Positions 43,497-51,231 of a stretch of DNA of 64,000 nucleotides are shown piece after piece. The DNA lies in the NCBI RefSeq assembly GCF_003182155.1, contig NZ_QGTG01000006.1:124001-188000 (forward strand), written 5' to 3'. Position 1 is the stretch's first letter. Each line of letters begins with the position of its first letter. The position numbers and the translations under genes were made by a program. The stretch comes from Chitinophaga sp. S165. GTDB taxonomy: Bacteria; Bacteroidota; Bacteroidia; Chitinophagales; Chitinophagaceae. The notes below the pieces were generated by a model. The model was not told the origin of the DNA. It searched no databases and saw only the letters and a list, made by a program, of their open reading frames with translations.

Positions 43497-43543
43497 ATTG
43501 GATTACCTTTGTAGTCCAATTATAATAAAGTGGATAGTCCAAT
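43497..43543. promoter_or_regulatory. TCCAAT operator and promoter of the MocR-type gene
   Basis: ATTGGA (43497-43502) and TCCAAT (43515-43520) form an inverted repeat around a TACCTTTG -7 box (43504-43511). TAGTCCAAT repeats as a direct copy at 43512-43520 and 43535-43543, the second inside the start of the coding region. This is the direct-plus-inverted pattern typical for MocR/PdxR operators. Confidence 0.65.
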
Positions 43544-45008
43544 ATTAGTACAGCTTTTTGAAGGTTTGCAGCTGGACCATTCGGCCGATAGGGCCATATA
43601 TCTTCAGCTGGCAGATGGTATCCTATCGCTGATAAGAAACGGCAAACTCCGGCCAGGACAGAAATTACCCGGCTCGAGGGATGTAGCAGGGCTGTTGCAA
43701 CTCAACAGGATCACCGTGTCTAAGGCTTTCGAAGAACTGCAGATGCAGGGTTGGCTGGAAAGCTTTGTAGGGAGCGGCACTTTTATTTCATCCCATATTC
43801 CGGAATCTAAACCTAAAGCATTGAAGAGTGCTTCCGCTTCGACACCGCAAAAGAAAGCAGGGTTTGCGATCCAGTCCAAAAGTTATCTGAATAGTCCTAT
43901 TACCCTTATCACTTCCGAACTGCACCTGGACGACGGATTTCCCGACCCTAAACTGGCGCCGCTAAAAGAATTGTACCGCGCTTACCGTAATCAGTTAACA
44001 AGAAGTGGATTATACCAGAAGTTCGGAAGATATGGCCTTCCTGAGGGGGCGCCTGTCTATAAAGAAGCATTGTCCGATTACCTGAACGAAACAAGAGGAC
44101 TAAAAACAAGCGCAAAGAATATCCTTTCGGTAAGAGGTACACTAATGGGTATAAACCTGGTCTGTAATAGCCTGATCGAGCCGGGGGATGTTATTGTATC
44201 CGGAATACCCGGCTGGGGCAGGGCGGAACGTAATTTTGCACATGCTAAGGCGAAACATATCACTATACCGGTAGATGAAAATGGTCTGGTGGTAGATGAA
44301 CTGAAGAAGATCTGCCGTAAGCAGAAAGTAAGAATGGTGTACGTAACTCCGCATCATCATTATCCTACAACAGTATCTTTACGGATTGACAGAAGACTGG
44401 AGTTGCTAAGGCTTGCCAACGAATATGGGTTTATCATTTTTGAAGATGACTATGATTTCGACTTCCACTACAAACATCGTCCTTTATTACCCCTGGCAAG
44501 CGCTGATGAAAACGGTATGGTGATCTATTGCGGTTCTTTCAGTAAAAGTTTTTCACCAGCGTTCCGTATAGGTTACCTGGTCGCATCGGAAAATGTGATA
44601 GCACATCTTGCACAGGTGCGTGTACTGCTGGACAGGCAGGGAGATCATATTCTTGATAATGCAATGGCTGAGCTGCTCAATGATGGTACTGTGCAACGCT
44701 ATCTCAGGAAGGCTTTAGCCGTCTATCATGAAAGAAGGGATCTCTTCTGCGGACTGCTGACAAGTGAGTTGAAAGATGCTGTAAGCTTTGAAGTGCCTGA
44801 AGGAGGAATGACGGTGTGGACAAACTTTGCGAAGTCCATCAACCTGGAAAAGCTGGCAGTAAAGGCATTGCGGAAAGGACTATACCTGTCTGACGGTAAG
44901 GTGCATCAATATCCGAACTACAAAGTCAATGCTGTCCGACTGGGTTTTGCATCTTCGTCCATTGAAGAACTATCTAAGAGTATTGAGATACTGAAAGTGC
45001 TGTTGTAA
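43530..45008 (+). CDS. MocR/PdxR-type regulator (GntR HTH + aminotransferase fold)
   Basis: A 492-residue protein starting at GTG. N-terminal GntR winged helix: IYLQLADGILSLIRNGKLRP, PGSRDVAGLLQLNRITVSKA, GWLESFVGSGTFI. From about residue 125 a class I aminotransferase fold: QKFGRYGLPEGAPVYKEALS, VTPHHHYPTTVSLRIDRRLE, and the PLP lysine in YCGSFSKSFSPAFRIGYL. Regulators of this kind bind PLP and control vitamin B6 or amine metabolism. It is divergent from paiB-GNAT-AAA-yggS, whose last gene is itself PLP-related. Confidence 0.92.
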   Translation: MDSPILVQLFEGLQLDHSADRAIYLQLADGILSLIRNGKLRPGQKLPGSRDVAGLLQLNRITVSKAFEELQMQGWLESFVGSGTFISSHIPESKPKALKSASASTPQKKAGFAIQSKSYLNSPITLITSELHLDDGFPDPKLAPLKELYRAYRNQLTRSGLYQKFGRYGLPEGAPVYKEALSDYLNETRGLKTSAKNILSVRGTLMGINLVCNSLIEPGDVIVSGIPGWGRAERNFAHAKAKHITIPVDENGLVVDELKKICRKQKVRMVYVTPHHHYPTTVSLRIDRRLELLRLANEYGFIIFEDDYDFDFHYKHRPLLPLASADENGMVIYCGSFSKSFSPAFRIGYLVASENVIAHLAQVRVLLDRQGDHILDNAMAELLNDGTVQRYLRKALAVYHERRDLFCGLLTSELKDAVSFEVPEGGMTVWTNFAKSINLEKLAVKALRKGLYLSDGKVHQYPNYKVNAVRLGFASSSIEELSKSIEILKVLL

Positions 45009-45063
45009 CCGGCCATTGCTATCGTAAAAGATCGTAGCTTTAATCTTCTCTAAAACCTCGGTC

Positions 45064-45951
45064 TTGAAAGCTATTATTACATTACTGAAATTTTTATTGT
45101 TGAGTGATTACCCCTCCGGTTCCTCGATCAATTACCACGATGGCCTCCTGTACGTTATTGGCGATGATGCCAGCAGGCTGCTGGTGCTGGATAGCAACTA
45201 CAACGAAGTGAACACAGTATCGTTCTTCGATCATCAGGAGAAAAGGATCCCCAAAGCAAAAAAGGCCGATCTGGAAACAGCTGTGATACTCGATGTTAAC
45301 GGCCAGGAAAGTTTATTGGCACTAGGTTCCGCAGCTACAAAAGAACGGGAGAGGGGAGTGCTGTTACCGCTTCCTTTTGCTGATCATCAACCTCAGCATA
45401 TTGAATATACTTCGTTCGTAAAACGCCTGCAGCAAATACCGGAAATGAATATTGAAGGTGCTGCAATAGCAGGCGATCATCTTATACTGAGCAACCGTGG
45501 TAATGAAAGCAATCCGGTCAATCATCTTATTGCTACAACTACAGATTTCTGGAAGCATCAGGAGGATGCTCCGATAACGGTGTCTAAACTGATAAACCCA
45601 TTCCCGGTAGCTGGCTTTGCGGGTGTATCCGAGTTGTGTTATGTGGCGCAGGAAGATGTATTACTCGTTATTCTTTCAAGCGAGGCTACCGGCAATGCAT
45701 ATGATGACGGTGCAATTGGCGATAGTTACATTGGCTGGGTGAAAGATATCAGTCAAAAGCTGAACGGACAGAACATCTCCCTGGATAACATTGTTAACCT
45801 GTCAGACATAGACCCTGCATTCAAAGGCGAAAAGATGGAAGGGATATGTTTATCTGCTGTGAAAGGTAAAGACTGGTACCTGCACCTGGTATCAGATAAT
45901 GACCAGGGCGCAAGTAAGTTATTTCATATTAAGCTTTTAATGGAAAATTAA
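45064..45951 (+). CDS. Beta-propeller-like hypothetical protein (DUF6929-like)
   Basis: A 295-residue soluble protein starting at TTG, beginning MKAIITLLKFLLLSDYPSGS. Repeats of short strands (YHDGLLYVIGDDASRLLVLD, IEGAAIAGDHLILSNRG, ELCYVAQEDVLLVIL, MEGICLSAVKGKDWYLHLVS) suggest a propeller. It resembles the DUF6929/DUF3616-like group found in Bacteroidota; the name is tentative. No signal peptide is clear. It follows the MocR gene by 55 bp and may be cotranscribed. Confidence 0.65.
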   Translation: MKAIITLLKFLLLSDYPSGSSINYHDGLLYVIGDDASRLLVLDSNYNEVNTVSFFDHQEKRIPKAKKADLETAVILDVNGQESLLALGSAATKERERGVLLPLPFADHQPQHIEYTSFVKRLQQIPEMNIEGAAIAGDHLILSNRGNESNPVNHLIATTTDFWKHQEDAPITVSKLINPFPVAGFAGVSELCYVAQEDVLLVILSSEATGNAYDDGAIGDSYIGWVKDISQKLNGQNISLDNIVNLSDIDPAFKGEKMEGICLSAVKGKDWYLHLVSDNDQGASKLFHIKLLMEN

Positions 45952-46039
45952 GGTTACTGTTAATAGTTTGCTAAACATACTTTTCCCTTTAAATTTTTCT
46001 CTTCAACAGCTGTCAAAGAAGTAGTAAAAATTAAAGGTC

Positions 46040-46426
46040 ATGAAAAAGATAATAGCAATACTGCTCCTCGCAGTTACGGTTCAAGGCGCTTCAGCAATGG
46101 TTCCTAATGCCCCCGGCAGAGGTTTTCGTGGTGGTGGTGGTTTCTATCATCCCAGAACGACCGTTGTTTTAGGTGGCGGGTTTTACAGCCCTTTCTATTC
46201 TCCATTTTATTTTGGTTACCCATATCCATATGCTGCGGCTCCTTACCAGCCAACCAAGCTGGATATGCAGATAAATGACATTAAGAACGAATATGCGGAT
46301 AAGATCGAATCAGTAAGGCTGGATAAAGACCTGTCAGGCAAAGAAAGACGTGCCCAGGTAAGGGAATTCAGGAGAGAACGTGATAGTGCCGTACTTGAAG
46401 CCAAAAGGAATTATTATAAATCTTAG
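46040..46426 (+). CDS. Secreted Gly/Tyr/Pro-rich small protein
   Basis: A 128-residue protein with a signal peptide (MKKIIAILLLAVTVQGASA). The mature part starts with glycine-rich text (GRGFRGGGGFYHP), then a tyrosine/proline/phenylalanine stretch (SPFYSPFYFGYPYPYAAAPY), then a charged helical tail with KERRAQVREFRRERDSAV. It is probably an envelope or surface protein; similar small secreted proteins are common in Chitinophaga relatives but I know no function. Own promoter not evident; a terminator follows. Confidence 0.75.
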   Translation: MKKIIAILLLAVTVQGASAMVPNAPGRGFRGGGGFYHPRTTVVLGGGFYSPFYSPFYFGYPYPYAAAPYQPTKLDMQINDIKNEYADKIESVRLDKDLSGKERRAQVREFRRERDSAVLEAKRNYYKS

Positions 46427-46448
46427 CCAGGTAAGTGTTGGTTCATGC

Positions 46449-46483
46449 AAGGGGGGATGGCTCGGAAGTCATCCCCTTTTTTA
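46449..46483 (+). terminator. Terminator after the small secreted protein gene
   Basis: AAGGGG and CCCCTT with ATG/CAT inside, ending in TTTTTT (approximate 46449-46483). Confidence 0.7.
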
Positions 46484-46503
46484 ATGTCCTGACTGCTGCC
46501 GCC

Positions 46504-47610
46504 TTATTTTACACCGGGCATCAGTGCCGCCAATTGAGCATCTAGCAAAGGTCCCCTGATGCCTTTGGTGATAATTTTCCCTTCCTCGTCAAGCAACAGA
46601 TTGAATGCAATGCTTCTCACGAAATAGTATTGTGCAATTTCATTTCCGAAACCTTTGAGATCAGCTATCTGCTGCCAGGGTAATCCATCCTTTTTAATCG
46701 CATTTATCCAGGCCTTTTTATCCTCATCTAGGGAAATGCCTAGTATGTCAAAGCCCCTGTCCTTATATTGGCTATATAGGGCCTTTAAACGCGGATTTTC
46801 TTCCCGGCACGGAGCGCACCAGCTGGCCCAGAATTCTACCAGCAGATATTTAAACTGTTTTTCCTTGCCGGTGATCACTTTTCCTGCAGTGTCCTGCTGC
46901 GGCTTAAAGCAATATGGACTGCCTTTTTCTGTTCGCTCCAGCTGTTTTAATAAAGTCGTCACGCCATTTGTAGCCGCGTTTTCCTGCTGACGTACAGAAA
47001 AGGTGTTAAAGATCTGGTTGGCCTGATGATAGGAAAAGAGATCGGCATCCCGTAATATTTCAGACCCCAGGTTATGGTCCGGGTATCGTTTTACAAACCC
47101 ATATACTTTCTGATAGAAGCTGTCTGCCATTGCTGTATTAGTTAGCCGGAGCGCCTTCATGGACTGCCAGTAATCAAAGATGTTACGCTGCAGACTATCG
47201 CTTAATGATCCTTTAACGGATAACATCGTTAGGCTGTTGATCAGGCGTTTCTCCCTGCTAAAGGTGTCAGCTTTGGCAGTTACGATAATATTGCCCGTAT
47301 CCAGGTATAGCCAGCCGTTCGTAGATAAGCTCTCCAGTGATAAGACGCCCTGTACCGGTCTTTCCAGTTTCCCCCTGAAGTGGAACCGGCCATCTTTGAT
47401 CGTAGCTGTATCCCTGATATGCAGTGTGTCATTAGGTGAATAGGATAGAAATATGCGGCCCGTATACTTCCCCTCGATATTGCCTTGGATATCGAAGGAG
47501 GCGGCGAACTGCCCATAGGCATTAGTACATAAAAAACAGGTAAACAAGAACAGGCAGTACATCCTGGCTATACATAACGTGTGTCTGGTTTTAAAACCTT
47601 GATAGGTCAT
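46504..47610 (-). CDS. Secreted TlpA-like thiol oxidoreductase with DUF4369 N-domain
   Basis: A 368-residue protein with a hydrophobic signal region (YCLFLFTCFLCTNAYGQ; an internal ATG would start there), a DUF4369 domain (ASFDIQGNIEGKYTGRIFLS), and a C-terminal thioredoxin-like domain with WCAPC near residue 262-266 and GISLDEDKKAWINAI. It is likely periplasmic and anchored or soluble, reducing disulfides in the envelope; such proteins are abundant in Bacteroidota. It is the last gene of a string with a glycoside hydrolase gene and perM, with 35 bp to the former. Confidence 0.88.
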   Translation of the reverse strand: MTYQGFKTRHTLCIARMYCLFLFTCFLCTNAYGQFAASFDIQGNIEGKYTGRIFLSYSPNDTLHIRDTATIKDGRFHFRGKLERPVQGVLSLESLSTNGWLYLDTGNIIVTAKADTFSREKRLINSLTMLSVKGSLSDSLQRNIFDYWQSMKALRLTNTAMADSFYQKVYGFVKRYPDHNLGSEILRDADLFSYHQANQIFNTFSVRQQENAATNGVTTLLKQLERTEKGSPYCFKPQQDTAGKVITGKEKQFKYLLVEFWASWCAPCREENPRLKALYSQYKDRGFDILGISLDEDKKAWINAIKKDGLPWQQIADLKGFGNEIAQYYFVRSIAFNLLLDEEGKIITKGIRGPLLDAQLAALMPGVK

Positions 47611-47645
47611 AGGGTCGATTTATTTTTAGTTTAATAGGTCAATTA

Positions 47646-48554
47646 TTACCGGCGTATCACCCCTTCTGATGTCATCACGATCCGTCTGAGCGTACTATCT
47701 TCGTTATAGGAAAGATGATCAATACAGACTGAACGCCGGTGGCTTCCCCCGTTCTTTAATCCGCCATTATGATAAATGAACAGCGGTTGTTCCCCGTATT
47801 CAATAATGCAAGGCCGGTTCGTTTCGCAGTTGCCTGCAATTTCATTCAGTATTCCCTTGAACACCCACGGACCGTTAATGTCCCTGCTCATCGCATAAGC
47901 CACTTTTTCCGGCATTCCATATCCATAACACAAATAGTACCATCCGTCACGTTTGTGAATGTGTGCTCCTTCTTCAAAGCCGGGAAGGTCGATAATTTGA
48001 ATGGGGCCATCAAGTGCTGTCATATTCTCTTTCAGGCGGGCAAAATAACAGGTGCCATTGCCCCAGAAAATATAGGCCTTCCCGTCATCGTCAACTAATA
48101 CACTTGGGTCCAGATTCGCTTTTTTGTTGCTGGTTTCCGGTAACATATCATGCGTGATCATTGCTGATCCAAGTGCATCGGCATATGGTCCCGCTGGGCT
48201 TGAAGCAACAGCCACACCGATCGCCGTCCCTTTTCCCGAAGGGTGACTAACCGCAACATACCAATAAAACGATCCTTTATGATAAATTATTTTTGAAGCA
48301 TAAGCATCCCCGCCGGACCAGCTGAAATCAGCGGCCTTTAACGGTACCGCATATTCCACCCAATTGGTCATATCAACGGATGAGAAACACAACCAATCAT
48401 GCATTACATAATCTTCAGTACCCACTGGTGCTTCATCATGCCCCGTGAAAAGGTAGACGGCTCCTTCATGCACCAGGGCGGTGGGGTCGCAGGTGTATTT
48501 ATGCCTGATCACCGGATTTCCGGATGCTTTAAACGTAGATACTACTGCAATCAT
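47646..48554 (-). CDS. Glycoside hydrolase family 43-like protein
   Basis: A 302-residue five-bladed propeller protein with the GH43 acid/base set: base Asp in KYTCDPTALVHEG, modulator Asp in LDPSVLVDDDGKAYIFWG, general acid Glu in GFEEGAHIHKRDGWYYL. Repeated blade motifs WNG, FWG and YLC fit. There is no signal peptide, so it probably works in the cytoplasm on imported arabino- or xylo-oligosaccharides. It lies between perM and the TlpA gene on the same strand, 6 bp after perM. Confidence 0.85.
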   Translation of the reverse strand: MIAVVSTFKASGNPVIRHKYTCDPTALVHEGAVYLFTGHDEAPVGTEDYVMHDWLCFSSVDMTNWVEYAVPLKAADFSWSGGDAYASKIIYHKGSFYWYVAVSHPSGKGTAIGVAVASSPAGPYADALGSAMITHDMLPETSNKKANLDPSVLVDDDGKAYIFWGNGTCYFARLKENMTALDGPIQIIDLPGFEEGAHIHKRDGWYYLCYGYGMPEKVAYAMSRDINGPWVFKGILNEIAGNCETNRPCIIEYGEQPLFIYHNGGLKNGGSHRRSVCIDHLSYNEDSTLRRIVMTSEGVIRR

Positions 48555-48560
48555 TTGTAC

Positions 48561-49670
48561 TTAAGATTTAAAAAGGTTCCCGATCTTGGAGCCGATCTTT
48601 TTAATTGACTGCTTCCAGTTACTATCTTTTTTCTCTTCCTGTCCGATGAGATATGCATAAGGCCTCATGGCGGGAATATGATCAAAGATCACCTTCATCA
48701 TTCCCATCAGCGGAATAGCCATTACCATACCCGGAATGCCCCACAAGAGTTCTCCCGCCACCAGGCCAACGATAGTCGCCATCGGATTGATGCTCACGCC
48801 TGAACCAACAACCAGTGGCTCCAGCAGGTAGGACTGGATGAACTGAACGAGACCATAAGTAACCAGAATGCCTATTACGAGGTTCATATCTCCACCCTGT
48901 ACTAAAGACATCATAAGCGTTAATGCAGTGCCCGCGAGATTACCAACAAAAGGGATGATCTCCAGCAATCCGCACAGAATGGCGAAAAAGAAAGCATTCT
49001 TTACGCCCGCTATAGTGAAGCCGATACTATACATGATCCACAGAAATACGATCATCAGGAATAGTCCTTTCAGGTATTCCTGTGCAACCTGCTGGGTTTT
49101 ATGTATGCAGGACAACGCATTCTCCTTCTCACTTTCAGGTACAAGACGGACGATAAATCCCTTTATCCTTTCCCTGAAGAAGGTGAACAGGAAAACATAC
49201 ACCAGTACGAGCAGGAGATTGGTAAGGAAGCCGCCAAATCCACTTATAATTGCCGTTAACGTTGCACTTACTTTACCGGATGAAGATGACTGCTGTTCTT
49301 TTAACATTTGCTCCTGCTTCTCAGCGCTGATCCCATACTCTGTACTCAATAGCTGCCGTAACTGCTGGTATTTTTCCATGACCTGTTGCTCCAGCTTTGA
49401 CGCATTTTCTGCGATATCAGAAACCTGCCAGCTGATGAACCAGATCACCAACGCAAAGAAGCCAACGAAGGTCAGCATAGACAAAAGAATGGCTACGGCT
49501 TTATTAACGCCTTTTGATTGAAGCCATTTACTGATCGGTAATAATAACATGGCCAGAAGGCCTGCAAAGGCAATAGGCACAAAGAACGGCTTCCCGTAAA
49601 CAAGGATCAGGACGATCAGTGTCAGTACAATCAGAATCGCGGCTGTTTTGAAGATTTTCGTTTGAGGCAT
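48561..49670 (-). CDS. AI-2E family transporter (PerM/TqsA-like)
   Basis: A 369-residue membrane protein with eight or so transmembrane segments, starting MPQTKIFKTAAILIVLTLIV. The family features are the PISKWLQSKGVNKAVAILLS loop, a long periplasmic helix region with Lys/Glu/Gln (about 85-135), and the C-terminal blocks GLLEIIPFVGNLAGTAL and VNLGISINPMATIVGLVAGE-type text around GVSINPMATIVGLVAGELLW. Members were named for autoinducer-2 export, but many transport other molecules. First gene of a three-gene string. Confidence 0.9.
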   Translation of the reverse strand: MPQTKIFKTAAILIVLTLIVLILVYGKPFFVPIAFAGLLAMLLLPISKWLQSKGVNKAVAILLSMLTFVGFFALVIWFISWQVSDIAENASKLEQQVMEKYQQLRQLLSTEYGISAEKQEQMLKEQQSSSSGKVSATLTAIISGFGGFLTNLLLVLVYVFLFTFFRERIKGFIVRLVPESEKENALSCIHKTQQVAQEYLKGLFLMIVFLWIMYSIGFTIAGVKNAFFFAILCGLLEIIPFVGNLAGTALTLMMSLVQGGDMNLVIGILVTYGLVQFIQSYLLEPLVVGSGVSINPMATIVGLVAGELLWGIPGMVMAIPLMGMMKVIFDHIPAMRPYAYLIGQEEKKDSNWKQSIKKIGSKIGNLFKS

Positions 49671-49770
49671 AAACGATGCGCTTCAATAAGTATACCAGCA
49701 GCAACGCTCGTGCCTGCTTTTCTTTCGCGTTTTCTTCGTCTTTCTCGTTGGGCATGAAAATTATTTTGGA

Positions 49771-49951
49771 GACCGGCCGCTGCGAGCATTCGGTTGGAAA
49801 TCACTGGCCTTTGTTATTTGAAGTACGCTGAAGCGATGCACCAGGGGTTGAATAGATATACGAACGGCCCATCCGCCCCGAAAAGCTAAATAGAACGGAA
49901 CTTCAAAGAACTACAGCCAGTGATTCCATCCGAACTGCGAGTTAGAAGGTC
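49771..49951. repeat. MITE-like long imperfect inverted repeat (about 180 bp)
   Basis: Exact inverse blocks are TTCGG/CCGAA, TGGAA/TTCCA, TCACTGGC (49801-49808) with GCCAGTGA (49916-49923), and TTTGAAGT (49817-49824) with ACTTCAAA (49900-49907). Ends read GACC (49771) and GGTC (49951). The loop is about 75 bp. It may be a non-autonomous transposable element or a structured RNA; no target-site duplication is visible. Confidence 0.55.
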
Positions 49952-50000
49952 AACGCCGGAATCACCTTTAGTCCTATCCGCTTCTTATTAATCCTGGTCC

Positions 50001-50090
50001 ATACAAGGTTTATACAAGCTTTATCTTACGTTCATCTTACGTTCAAAGACGTAGGATGAACGTAAGATAAGCCTTGTATAAACCTTGTAT
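50001..50090. repeat. Second palindrome built of 11-bp units (4+4)
   Basis: Left arm units: ATACAAGGTTT, ATACAAGCTTT, then ATCTTACGTTC twice (50001-50044). After a 2-bp AA spacer, the right arm (50047-50090) has AGACGTAGGAT, GAACGTAAGAT, AAGCCTTGTAT, AAACCTTGTAT. The two 44-bp arms are inverse with about 5 mismatches, some of them G-U in RNA. The layout equals that at 8461-8562 although the unit sequences are unrelated. Confidence 0.85.
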
Positions 50091-50338
50091 AGTCCTGTTT
50101 ATATGCAAGATAAGTGATAAAAGCTGCATTGTTGTAACTGATTGTAAATTATGAGATTATGAAGGAAAAAATCAGTATTTCCCGCATCGGTATTATACTT
50201 AAATTTGTGATGTGATCAGAAATGAATTTTAAACATTCACAGAAAAACCCGCGCTGTCAGCGCGTTCAAATATACAGGCATTTCGTTACTGTTAATGCTG
50301 ATACCGGCGTTGCAGAACGGAAGAAGAAGTGTCGTTAA

Positions 50339-50827
50339 TCACTCACCCTTTTTCATTTTTTCAATAGTATCCAGCATACCGGGATGTTCAGTTTCATCTG
50401 CGAGAGGCAAGGCCAGTATCTGCCATCTGATACCTTCTTCGCGTCGCCCGGACTGGTATAATAATTGGGCATTTCTGCTCATGTAACGGCTGAATTCTTG
50501 GCGTTGTTTAGCAGGGATCCTGGGGCCATATTTTTTCGCAAAGGGAATGATGGCGCTGGAGAAGTTAGCCCAGTCGTCTCGTTGCATGCTGTAGATGGTC
50601 TGGCTTAAAAACAACGCTTCCTCACCGAGATCGCCGTAAAGGGAGATCAGGTGTTTCCCTAAAGACTTCCAGTCGGGAATGCTGTCCGCAGCTTCTACAT
50701 ATGGGATGACCTCTTCCTGGAAAATTCTGGTCAGTTTTTCAGCATGTATGCCGGACGTATCGACAGGGCGCTGTGCGTACAGGGATGTGGATAAGAGACA
50801 AAAAAGGGCTATTACAAATGGATGCAT
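50339..50827 (-). CDS. Secreted helical hypothetical protein
   Basis: A 162-residue protein with a signal peptide (MHPFVIALFCLLSTSLYAQR). The mature part is helical, with YSMQRDDWANFSSAIIPFAK and NAQLLYQSGRREEGIRWQ, the latter resembling a tetratricopeptide-like helix pair. No known domain beyond that. It is monocistronic, with the gene-free stretch on its 3' side. Confidence 0.65.
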   Translation of the reverse strand: MHPFVIALFCLLSTSLYAQRPVDTSGIHAEKLTRIFQEEVIPYVEAADSIPDWKSLGKHLISLYGDLGEEALFLSQTIYSMQRDDWANFSSAIIPFAKKYGPRIPAKQRQEFSRYMSRNAQLLYQSGRREEGIRWQILALPLADETEHPGMLDTIEKMKKGE

Positions 50828-50927
50828 GGCAATAGGTTTTAATGAGGGCCTTATTAAGTTAGTTAATAGATGATAAGTTCACTTAGGAGACAGGGAATTT
50901 ATAACCTCACGCTTTAAGGATACAGAT

Positions 50928-51092
50928 ATGCAATACGTTAATGTAACGACAATTGTAATTGTTAGCCTGTTGGCGATAGCGCTTATTATTTTCGTGATTG
51001 TAAGAAATCGGCGGGACCGTAAGAAACTATTGAAAGAAGATCTTGTGGAAGATGAAATAGCGGAACAGCAAAGGCGGAAAGGTAAATTGTAA
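50928..51092 (+). CDS. Small single-pass membrane protein (54 residues)
   Basis: ATG at 50928 to TAA at 51092 encodes 54 residues: MQYVNVTT, a hydrophobic helix (IVIVSLLAIALIIFVIV), then a strongly charged basic/acidic tail (RNRRDRKKLLKEDLVEDEIA). The shape (N-terminal anchor, cytoplasmic charged tail) is typical of genuine short membrane proteins in Bacteroidota. Codon use is like the neighbours. It is easily missed because of its size. Function unknown. Confidence 0.7.
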   Translation: MQYVNVTTIVIVSLLAIALIIFVIVRNRRDRKKLLKEDLVEDEIAEQQRRKGKL

Positions 51093-51231
51093 ACATGAAA
51101 AGTCTGAGAATGAGGTAACGTGTTGAGGGGTGCATTGTTTTGTCCGTGGAAAAACGTACTTTAGTTCAACCCCAAATAAAATTTAACTCCAAACAGATAC
51201 CCCTTTTGACACATGTTTAAATCATTTTACC

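Larger units (their letters stand above)
49671..50338. other. Gene-free 668-bp stretch with two inverted-repeat elements
   Basis: No convincing gene. A short frame at 49528-49755 (minus) overlaps the start of perM and was not accepted. It holds a MITE-like inverted repeat (49771-49951), the second palindrome of 11-bp units (50001-50090), and a small hairpin (CGCGCT/AGCGCG near 50254-50268). Confidence 0.65.

Noticed and set aside
46504-49670. Polysaccharide utilisation locus
   Set aside because: A GH43-like gene is present, but there is no SusC/SusD pair or sensor regulator.
49528-49755. 75-residue minus-strand frame overlapping the start of perM
   Set aside because: Only its first 29 codons are outside perM; the rest is a shifted reading of perM. 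A very short real peptide at its N-terminus cannot be excluded.
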